21,603 nt of DNA from an uncultured Flavobacteriales bacterium (lineage in GTDB: Bacteria; Bacteroidota; Bacteroidia; Flavobacteriales; Schleiferiaceae): contig CAIJMB010000041.1 in the NCBI GenBank assembly GCA_903821715.1, forward strand, positions 1-21,603. Reading direction: 5' to 3'. This document shows positions 15,974 through 21,603 of this stretch, piece after piece (the first letter of the stretch is position 1; the number at the start of each line of letters is the position of its first letter). The notes below the pieces were generated by a model. The model did no database searches. It was not told the origin of the DNA and was given only the letters and a program-made list of their open reading frames with translations. Both the position numbers and the translations under genes were made by a program.

Positions 15974-18209
15974 CGGTCGTATTCACGATTTCTCGAACAC
16001 TGCATCCCAGCTGGAGCACGTGCGCAGGATAATCTAGGCCCACGAGCAGGGGTCCGACGGCTTCCATTCCGGCCATTGACTGCAGGAGTTTGTACGAAAT
16101 ATTTGCTGAAGACAGCCCTGGGAAGACGAATACATTCGGACCATTCCCCACAAGATCGCTGAACGGGAACTGCTCGGCGAGCAAACCGTTGTCCACGGCA
16201 AAGTTGGCCTGCATTTCTCCATCGACTGTGAGCGCTGGATCCATCGAGCGAATCAGTTTGAGCGCCTCTCGCATTTTGCGTGGTGTAACTCCGTCGCTCG
16301 AACCAAAATTCGAGTAGCTTAACAAGGCAACTCGCGGAACAATGTTCATCTTGCGCACCATTTTTGAGACTTCAAAAACAATCTGCGCGATGCGCTCAGA
16401 TGACGGATCCTGATTGATCGTTGTATCGGCAAAAAACTTGGGGCCCTGCTTGGTCAGCATCACGTAGACGCCGGCCACCGTCGATCCACCCTTTTTAGGT
16501 CCGAGGATCTCCATCACTGGACGCACAGCCCGAGTATACTTCACCGTGGCACCGGTAACGTAGGCATCGGCATGACCACTGCGCACCATCATCGGGCCAT
16601 AGTAGTCGCGGTTAAACATCAGCCGTCGGGCCTCTTCGCGGCCCACCCCACGGCGTTGGCGCATCGCGTACAACGTCTCGGCATACTCGGCTAAATGAGG
16701 AGCCGCATTGCTTCGTGGATCGATCATGGGCACGTCTTCTAGTCCCAAGTTGTACTCCTCGATCAAGGCCTTGATCTTGGCGACGTCGCCGAGCAGGATG
16801 GGCTGGCAAATGCCCTCTTCCATTGAGATTTGGGCGGCCTTGAGCACTCGGTAGTGGTCGGCCTCGTTGAACACCACACGCTTGGGGGCTGACTTGGCCT
16901 TTTCGACGGCGAGGCGAATGAACTTGTCGTCGCGGCCGAGACGGCTGCGAAGCTCCTCTTCGTAGGCTTCCCAGTTGGTGATGGGTTTCTTGGCGACCCC
17001 TGTCTCCATCGCCGCGCGGGCCACGGCTGGGGCCACGGTGTAAATCAAGCGCGGATCAAAGGGCTTCGGAATGATGTAGTCGGTTCCGAACGACAAATTG
17101 CGGCTGCCGTAGGCGAGGTTGACGATTTCGGGCACGGCCTCTTTGGCGAGGTCGGCGATCGCCTTGACCGCCGCGAGCTTCATGGCCTCGTTGATCTTGG
17201 TGGCGCGCACGTCGAGTGCTCCGCGAAAGATGTAGGGAAAGCCCAGCACGTTGTTGACCTGGTTCGGATTGTCGCTGCGGCCGGTGGCCATAATCAAATC
17301 CTTGCGGGTCTTGATCGCGACCTCGTAGTTGATTTCGGGGTCTGGATTCGCCAGCGCAAAGACCACCGGGTTGGCGGCCATGGATTTAATCATCTCGGGG
17401 CTCAAAATGTTGCCCTTTGACAGACCGACAAACACGTCGGCACCCACAAGGGCCTCGGCCAGCGTGCGGTGTGGGGTGGCGCGCTTGAAGTCCGTTTTTT
17501 CGACCGTCAGGTCGTCGCGGCCGTCATGAATCACGCCCTTTGAATCGCACATAATCAAATTCTCGGGGGTCACGCCCAGCGCTAAGTACAGGCGGGCGCA
17601 GCTGATCGCAGAGGCTCCGGCCCCGTTGAACACCACGCGAACCTCGCTGAGCTTCTTGCCGACAATCTCGGTGGCGTTGAGCAGGGCTGCGCCGGTGATG
17701 ATGGCGGTTCCGTGCTGGTCGTCGTGCATGATGGGAATGTCGAGCTCCTCGCGCAGCCGCTTCTCAATGTAAAAGCAGTCGGGGGCCGAAATATCCTCGA
17801 GGTTGACGCCGCCAAAGGTGGGCGCCAAAATTTTGACGGTCTCGACAAACTTGTCGGGGTCTTTGGTGTCGAGCTCGAGATCAAACACGTCGATGTCGGC
17901 AAAGATTTTGAAGAGGACGCCCTTGCCCTCCATCACGGGCTTTGAGGCCAGCGGGCCGATGTCGCCGAGGCCGAGCACGGCGGTTCCGTTGCTGATGACC
18001 GCGACGAGGTTGCCCTTGGCGGTGTAGCGGTACGCATCCTCGGGGTTGGCCGCAATCTCGAGGCAGGGCTCGGCCACACCTGGTGAGTAGGCAATGCTCA
18101 GGTCGCGCTGCGAATTCGAGGGCTTGGTCGGAACCACCTCTACTTTACCCGGGCGGTGCCCTTCATGGTACTCTAGAATATCTCGCTTGCGAATCGGCGT
18201 CTTTTTCAT
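15930..18209 (-). CDS. maeB: NADP-dependent malic enzyme, MaeB type with C-terminal phosphotransacetylase-like domain
   Basis: Cytoplasmic oxidative decarboxylase converting malate to pyruvate, CO2 and a reduced nicotinamide cofactor. The 759 aa size and two-part architecture match MaeB. The malic N-terminal domain (about 1-160) has SIAYSPGVAEPC with the likely catalytic Tyr41, MEGKGVLFK with Lys96, and the metal-binding EDISAPDC (138-145). The nucleotide-binding domain (about 165-400) has FNGAGASA at 194-201 and FALANPDPEI. Residues from about 430 to 755 resemble phosphate acetyltransferase (VTGATVKYTRAVRP, FADTTINQDP, FVFPGLSSANISYKLLQ); in MaeB this domain is thought to be regulatory, responding to acetyl-CoA. 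NADP preference is taken from the family, not from a residue I can verify. The 3' end overlaps the MFS gene by 44 bases. Confidence 0.95.
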   Translation of the reverse strand: MKKTPIRKRDILEYHEGHRPGKVEVVPTKPSNSQRDLSIAYSPGVAEPCLEIAANPEDAYRYTAKGNLVAVISNGTAVLGLGDIGPLASKPVMEGKGVLFKIFADIDVFDLELDTKDPDKFVETVKILAPTFGGVNLEDISAPDCFYIEKRLREELDIPIMHDDQHGTAIITGAALLNATEIVGKKLSEVRVVFNGAGASAISCARLYLALGVTPENLIMCDSKGVIHDGRDDLTVEKTDFKRATPHRTLAEALVGADVFVGLSKGNILSPEMIKSMAANPVVFALANPDPEINYEVAIKTRKDLIMATGRSDNPNQVNNVLGFPYIFRGALDVRATKINEAMKLAAVKAIADLAKEAVPEIVNLAYGSRNLSFGTDYIIPKPFDPRLIYTVAPAVARAAMETGVAKKPITNWEAYEEELRSRLGRDDKFIRLAVEKAKSAPKRVVFNEADHYRVLKAAQISMEEGICQPILLGDVAKIKALIEEYNLGLEDVPMIDPRSNAAPHLAEYAETLYAMRQRRGVGREEARRLMFNRDYYGPMMVRSGHADAYVTGATVKYTRAVRPVMEILGPKKGGSTVAGVYVMLTKQGPKFFADTTINQDPSSERIAQIVFEVSKMVRKMNIVPRVALLSYSNFGSSDGVTPRKMREALKLIRSMDPALTVDGEMQANFAVDNGLLAEQFPFSDLVGNGPNVFVFPGLSSANISYKLLQSMAGMEAVGPLLVGLDYPAHVLQLGCSVREIVNTTAMAVIDAQSREVVG

Positions 18210-18214
18210 AGCTG

Positions 18215-18222
18215 CAAAGGTC
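18215..18222 (-). promoter_or_regulatory. Probable -7 element of maeB (GACCTTTG)
   Basis: On the minus strand GACCTTTG differs from TAnnTTTG only at the first base, and is followed by CAGCT and the maeB ATG. The position relative to the start codon matches the other start-codon-proximal boxes in this window. The spacing and the fit to the consensus are the only support. Confidence 0.45.
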
Positions 18223-18258
18223 CGTCGAAATTTAACATTCGAGGTGACTTTGGGGACT

Positions 18259-18266
18259 TAACTTTG
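18259..18266 (+). promoter_or_regulatory. Probable -7 element of the small membrane protein gene (TAACTTTG)
   Basis: TAACTTTG matches TAnnTTTG exactly and lies 39 bases before the GTG at 18306, so this gene would have a short leader, unlike its neighbours. A near copy, TGACTTTG at 18245-18252, sits 14 bases upstream; both are followed by GGG, giving two in-phase ACTTTGGGG repeats (18247-18255 and 18261-18269). Confidence 0.45.
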
Positions 18267-18305
18267 GGGTAACAAACGGAATCACCCATTTAATCCGCAT
18301 TTAAC

Positions 18306-18740
18306 GTGTACACTGGACTGCTCCACAGCCACCGAAGCCTCGCTTACCTCTTTTTGCTCTCGGCCCTCGCGACCGTCGTGCTCGCCTTGGTCAACCGACT
18401 TCAAAACAAGCCGACCAGCAAAGCGCTCAACGGACTCACCATCGCCACCCTGGCGCTGGGCCACCTTCAGCTGCTCATGGGCCTTGGGCTCTACTTTGTT
18501 GGTCCGTGGTTCGGACTCCTTGCCGAGAATGCCGGCGAGGTCATGCGCACCGCCGAACTCCGCTACTTTGCGGTCGAGCACATCAGCATCAACGTAGTCG
18601 GAATCGTACTCGTCACCGTGGGCCGTTCGCGCTTCAAAAAACTCGAAGCGGACCACCGCAAGCAGCAGGCAGTAATCGCCTATGTCGGCCTGGGACTTTT
18701 GCTCATCGCGAGCCGTGTTCCCTGGGACCGATTGTTCTAA
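18306..18740 (+). CDS. Small four-helix membrane protein of a Bacteroidota family, function unknown
   Basis: A 144 aa protein starting at GTG (an in-frame TAA at 18291 and no upstream ATG fix the start). It has four predicted membrane helices at about 11-30, 41-63, 88-106 and 121-137. The pattern YTGLLHSH at the N-terminus, GHLQLLMGLGLYF in helix 2 and RYFAVEHISIN at helix 3 resembles a widespread uncharacterised family of small Bacteroidota membrane proteins. Four histidines (H7, H9, H53, H92) lie in or next to helices, so haem or metal binding, as in cytochrome b-like proteins, is possible but only inferred. Its TAA stop lies inside the hflX promoter box. Confidence 0.75.
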   Translation: MYTGLLHSHRSLAYLFLLSALATVVLALVNRLQNKPTSKALNGLTIATLALGHLQLLMGLGLYFVGPWFGLLAENAGEVMRTAELRYFAVEHISINVVGIVLVTVGRSRFKKLEADHRKQQAVIAYVGLGLLLIASRVPWDRLF

Positions 18741-18745
18741 CTTTG
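18738..18745 (+). promoter_or_regulatory. Probable -7 element of hflX (TAACTTTG), sharing the upstream stop codon
   Basis: TAACTTTG is an exact TAnnTTTG match, and its first three bases are the stop codon of the preceding membrane protein gene. Only CTGC separates it from the hflX ATG at 18750, so a start site 5 bases after the box would place +1 on the A of the ATG. No -33 TTG was found at the expected distance. Confidence 0.6.
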
Positions 18746-18749
18746 CTGC

Positions 18750-19922
18750 ATGATTGATCGGCGACCCCGCCAAGGCCCTGAGCGCTGTGTGCTCGTAGGG
18801 GCCGTAACTCGCCTCCAAGACGAAACCAAGGCTAACGAATACCTCGACGAGCTCCGCTTTTTGGCCGAAACCGCCGGAGCCGAAACCGTCGCCGTATTCT
18901 CTCAAAAGCTCGACAAGCCGGACCCGAAACTGTTTCTAGGTTCCGGAAAAATGGACGAAATCAAGGCCTACATTGACGCCGAAGAGGTTGACCTTGTCAT
19001 TTTTGACGACGAACTGAGTCCGTCGCAGCTCAAAAACATCGAGCGCCTGTTTGAGTGCAAGGTGATGGACCGCACCAACCTCATCCTCGACATCTTTGCC
19101 GCTCGGGCCCAGACTTCGTACGCCCGCACCCAGGTCGAACTCGCCCAGTACGAGTACCTGCTGCCCCGCCTGACGCGCATGTGGACCCACCTCGAGCGCC
19201 AAAAGGGCGGAATCGGAATGCGCGGCCCCGGTGAAACCCAAATTGAGACCGACCGCCGCATCATCAAGCAAAAAATTGCGCACCTCAAAGAGAAGCTGAC
19301 GGTCATCGACCGCCAGATGGCCACCCAGCGGGGCAACCGCGGAGCCCTCGTGCGCATGGCCCTAATCGGCTACACCAACGTCGGCAAGTCCACCCTCATG
19401 AACGCGCTCAGCAAGAGCGAAGTCCTGGCCGAAAACAAGCTTTTTGCCACCCTCGACACGACCGTGCGCAAGGTGGTGGTAGGCAACCTTCCGTTTTTGC
19501 TGACCGACACGGTGGGCTTCATCCGCAAGCTTCCGACCCAGCTCGTTGAATCGTTTAAGTCGACCCTCGATGAGGTGCGCGAGGCCGACATTCTGCTGCA
19601 CGTGGTTGACGTCGCCCACCCCAACTACGAGGACCACATGGAATCCGTGGCCAGCATCCTTCAGGAGCTCGGATGCCAGGACACCCCGCAGATCGTGGTC
19701 TTCAACAAGATTGACGCCTGGACGGCTCCGACCGACGACGAAGGCCGCCCCGCCGGAACCCTCGACGAGCTCAAGTCCGCCTGGGCCCGCCGCACGAACG
19801 GCCAGTGCGTGTTCATCAGCGCCCTGCACAAAGACCAGTTCGACGCCCTGCGCGAGATGATCTACCGCAACGCGTCGACGATTCACGCGGTGCGCTTTCC
19901 GTTTGATACGTTTTTGTACTGA
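18750..19922 (+). CDS. hflX: HflX, ribosome-associated GTPase
   Basis: Translational GTPase that binds the large ribosomal subunit and, in studied bacteria, splits stalled or heat-damaged ribosomes. The 390 aa protein has the HflX-specific N-terminal domain (KPDPKLFLGSGKMDEIKAY at about 56-74), the connecting helices with GGIGMRGPGETQIETDRR (153-170) that define the family, and a G domain with G1 GYTNVGKST at 207-215, G3 DTVGF at 253-257, G4 NKID at 319-322 and G5 ISA. The C-terminus is short, ending FPFDTFLY. The start codon follows an exact promoter box by 4 bases. The gene ends 35 bases before the next start, and the gap holds a GC-rich hairpin. Confidence 0.97.
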   Translation: MIDRRPRQGPERCVLVGAVTRLQDETKANEYLDELRFLAETAGAETVAVFSQKLDKPDPKLFLGSGKMDEIKAYIDAEEVDLVIFDDELSPSQLKNIERLFECKVMDRTNLILDIFAARAQTSYARTQVELAQYEYLLPRLTRMWTHLERQKGGIGMRGPGETQIETDRRIIKQKIAHLKEKLTVIDRQMATQRGNRGALVRMALIGYTNVGKSTLMNALSKSEVLAENKLFATLDTTVRKVVVGNLPFLLTDTVGFIRKLPTQLVESFKSTLDEVREADILLHVVDVAHPNYEDHMESVASILQELGCQDTPQIVVFNKIDAWTAPTDDEGRPAGTLDELKSAWARRTNGQCVFISALHKDQFDALREMIYRNASTIHAVRFPFDTFLY

Positions 19923-19953
19923 TTTCGGCGCGGAACGCTCCGCGCTACCTTTG
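19923..19953 (+). promoter_or_regulatory. Probable promoter of the radical SAM gene (TTTC, 19-base spacer, TACCTTTG)
   Basis: TACCTTTG at 19946-19953 is an exact -7 box, 4 bases before the ATG at 19958. TTTC at 19923-19926 is a one-mismatch -33 element (consensus TTTG) at a 19-base spacing. Among the start-codon-proximal boxes in this window, this is the only one for which I found a plausible -33 at the expected distance. The spacer is filled by a perfect hairpin. Confidence 0.6.
19928..19945 (+). terminator. GC-rich hairpin between hflX and the radical SAM gene, possible terminator or operator
   Basis: GCGCGGA (19928-19934) and TCCGCGC (19939-19945) form a perfect 7-bp stem with loop ACGC. 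It begins 5 bases after the hflX stop and runs straight into TACCTTTG. As RNA it could help end hflX transcription, although the following tract (TACCTTT) is poor in T; as DNA it fills the promoter spacer and could be an operator. Which role applies cannot be decided from the sequence. Confidence 0.45.
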
Positions 19954-19957
19954 CCCC

Positions 19958-21304
19958 ATGGACGCCCGCAGCCTCGACTTCGCCCCCGAACACCCGCTCT
20001 TTCGCTCGCGACCCATTGAGCACCCCTCTGAGGTGCCCTTTGCCCTCGTGGCCGACGCCGAGGGCCAGATCGAGGAGCACCCCTACCTGCGCTGCATGGG
20101 CCGCACCGGTAACGACTTGGTGCCGCTCAGCCCTGAGGACTTTATTCCGCTGCCTGAGGGGTCAGAGTTCTTTGCGCTTCCGGGCCGCCGCCCGCTGGGC
20201 TGGAACCCCGAAACCCAGCGCGCCGAGCACCTCGACGGCGACGCCGTGGCCGCCTTTGTCAGCCCCGCGCACACCCAAACCTACCTGGTCGCCTACGAAA
20301 AAAAGGGGCCGGCGCCGATCCTTCCGCTCTATGCCTACACGGCCCTGGGCTGGTTCGACGGGCGCTTTTGGACCACCGCTTTGCGCGTCGACCCCGACCT
20401 GCGCCAGGACGTTAGCCAGTTTCACGCTCCGATGATCGAGGGCGCGGTAGACCGCATGAAAAAGCGCTTCCCCGACAACCGCCTGGTCGAGCACCTCGCC
20501 ACGCAGTGCGCCGGGAGCTACCAGTGCCGCGCCGCCCAAAACTTCTTTCTCGAGCGCTGGGAACTGCCGATTCCCTCGTCGCCCGCCTGCAACGCCACCT
20601 GCCTGGGCTGCATTTCGCTGCAAGAGGACGAAGACGTGCACAGCGCGCACTTTCGCCTAAAGTTCATTCCCGACCCCCAGGAGATCGCCGACATCGCCCT
20701 GCACCACCTCGAGCAGGCGCCCTACCCCGTCATGTCGTTTGGCCAGGGCTGCGAGGGCGAGCCCCTCTTGGTCGCCGACACCTTGGCCGAGGCGATTCGC
20801 CGCGTGCGTGCCGTGACCGACCGCGGAATTTTTAACATCAACACCAACGGGTCGCGCCCCGACGACGTCGCCAAGCTCTGCGAGGCCGGGCTGCGCAGCA
20901 TCCGAGTGAGTATGAATTCCGCCCAAAAAGACTGGTATACGGGGTACTATTTGCCGCGGAACTACGAATTCGAAGCCCTCGCCGAGAGCCTGCGCACCGT
21001 TCGCCAGCACGGCGGATGGGCCAGCATCAACTACTTTGTGTTTCCGGGATGCACCGACACGCCGGCCGAGTGGGACGCCCTGCAGCGCCTGATCGAGACG
21101 ACCGACCTGAGCATGATTCAGTGGCGCAACTTCAACATCGACCCCGACTGGTACTTTAAGAAGCTGCGCAAGCAGCCCGACGGAAACCCCTTTGGCGTCC
21201 TTGAGCTGATGCACCGGGTGCGCGAGCAGTACCCGCACATCGCCTACGGCTACTTTAATCCGGCGGCCGAAACCCAAGCGTACTACAACGCCAAGCGCGC
21301 ATGA
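19958..21304 (+). CDS. Radical SAM protein of unknown substrate
   Basis: A 448 aa protein in two parts. Residues 1 to about 205 form an N-terminal region I do not recognise, rich in Pro, Asp and aromatic residues, with two cysteines (C184, C190) just before the second part. From about 206 the radical SAM domain begins with C211-x3-C215-x2-C218 (CNATCLGC), the ligands of the 4Fe-4S cluster that cleaves S-adenosylmethionine. Further radical SAM-like features are FGQGCEGEPLL (a GGEP-like SAM-binding turn), FNINTNGSRP and LRSIRVSMNS. I see no obvious second cluster motif after the core. It follows an exact promoter box by 4 bases and overlaps the next gene, an RlmI-like methyltransferase, by 4 bases, so the two are probably one operon. 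RNA or translation-factor modification is possible but is only inferred from that neighbour. Confidence 0.85.
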   Translation: MDARSLDFAPEHPLFRSRPIEHPSEVPFALVADAEGQIEEHPYLRCMGRTGNDLVPLSPEDFIPLPEGSEFFALPGRRPLGWNPETQRAEHLDGDAVAAFVSPAHTQTYLVAYEKKGPAPILPLYAYTALGWFDGRFWTTALRVDPDLRQDVSQFHAPMIEGAVDRMKKRFPDNRLVEHLATQCAGSYQCRAAQNFFLERWELPIPSSPACNATCLGCISLQEDEDVHSAHFRLKFIPDPQEIADIALHHLEQAPYPVMSFGQGCEGEPLLVADTLAEAIRRVRAVTDRGIFNINTNGSRPDDVAKLCEAGLRSIRVSMNSAQKDWYTGYYLPRNYEFEALAESLRTVRQHGGWASINYFVFPGCTDTPAEWDALQRLIETTDLSMIQWRNFNIDPDWYFKKLRKQPDGNPFGVLELMHRVREQYPHIAYGYFNPAAETQAYYNAKRA

Positions 21305-21603
21305 GCCTTCGCATCGACGTGGCCGTAGCGCCCTGGACCGACTACGAGCTGCTCGACAGCGGCAACTTTGCCAAGCTCGAGCGCTTTGGCCGTCAAGTGC
21401 TTTGGCGCCCAGAGCCCCAAGCGGTGTGGACTCCGTCGCTGGCGCCCGCCGAGTGGTCCAAGCTGGCCGACGCGCACTTTAGCAGGTCCAAGCAAAACCC
21501 CGAGTCGGGCGACTGGGCCCTCAAGCCCGGCACCCCGAGCCAGTGGCCCCTCACCTACGACCTGCGCGGTCGCCAGCTCACGCTGGGCCTCGAGCGCACC
21601 GCG
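21301..21603 (+). CDS. RlmI-like class I SAM-dependent methyltransferase, 3' truncated by the window edge
   Basis: The first 101 codons of a protein starting MSLRIDVAVAPWTDYELLD. The N-terminal pattern YELLDSGNFAKLERFG, followed by RPEPQAVW, is typical of a family of PUA-less RlmI/RlmK-related methyltransferases found in Bacteroidota and other phyla and usually annotated as rRNA or SAM-dependent methyltransferases. The SAM-binding motifs would lie beyond the window edge, so catalytic competence cannot be checked. The ATG overlaps the radical SAM TGA by 4 bases. No stop is reached before base 21603. Confidence 0.8.
   Translation, partial: MSLRIDVAVAPWTDYELLDSGNFAKLERFGRQVLWRPEPQAVWTPSLAPAEWSKLADAHFSRSKQNPESGDWALKPGTPSQWPLTYDLRGRQLTLGLERTA

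Noticed and set aside
18210..18305. A small RNA or riboswitch in the gap between maeB and the membrane protein gene
   Set aside because: The 96-base gap is accounted for by two promoters and a short leader; no stable conserved fold or known riboswitch core could be made out.

Overview
The window looks like a chromosomal segment of a GC-rich member of the Bacteroidota, probably near the Flavobacteriales. GC content is roughly 60 percent by eye, not computed. Four things point there: the gene order ftsI-murE-mraY-murD-ftsW-murG-murC-ftsQ-ftsA-ftsZ-yqeY; FtsZ ending in the Bacteroidota-type tail NSFLHDNVD; promoter -7 boxes of the Bacteroidota form TAnnTTTG; and start codons without recognisable Shine-Dalgarno sequences.

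Region 1 (1-14110) is the 3' part of a division and cell wall (dcw) cluster, all on the plus strand. It has no real intergenic space: neighbouring genes overlap by 4 to 11 bases or are 2 to 4 bases apart. It encodes the cytoplasmic UDP-MurNAc-peptide ligases MurC, MurD and MurE, the lipid I and lipid II enzymes MraY and MurG, the septal glycosyltransferase and transpeptidase pair FtsW and FtsI, the divisome protein FtsQ, and the Z-ring pair FtsA and FtsZ. A YqeY-type protein ends the run. FtsI is cut by the left edge. FtsZ is very long (764 aa) because of an acidic, repeat-built linker of about 340 residues.

Region 2 (14111-18305) has four parts: a convergent hairpin made of a degenerate heptamer repeat; a minus-strand secreted beta-barrel-like protein; a plus-strand MFS transporter gene interrupted by one in-frame TGA; and a minus-strand MaeB-type malic enzyme whose 3' end overlaps the transporter gene tail to tail.

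Region 3 (18306-21603) is on the plus strand. It holds a small four-helix membrane protein with conserved-looking histidines, the ribosome-associated GTPase HflX, an uncharacterised radical SAM protein, and the start of an RlmI-like SAM-dependent methyltransferase that overlaps the radical SAM gene by 4 bases.

Outside the dcw cluster, hflX and the radical SAM gene have exact TAnnTTTG boxes only 4 bases before the start codon, and the transporter has one 7 bases before it. Two minus-strand genes have one-mismatch versions 5 bases away. This suggests that leaderless mRNAs are common here. I found no tRNA, rRNA, CRISPR array, insertion sequence or phage gene, and there is no gene-free stretch longer than about 100 bases. 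The most unusual items are the FtsZ linker, the start-codon promoters, the transporter stop codon and the radical SAM/methyltransferase pair.
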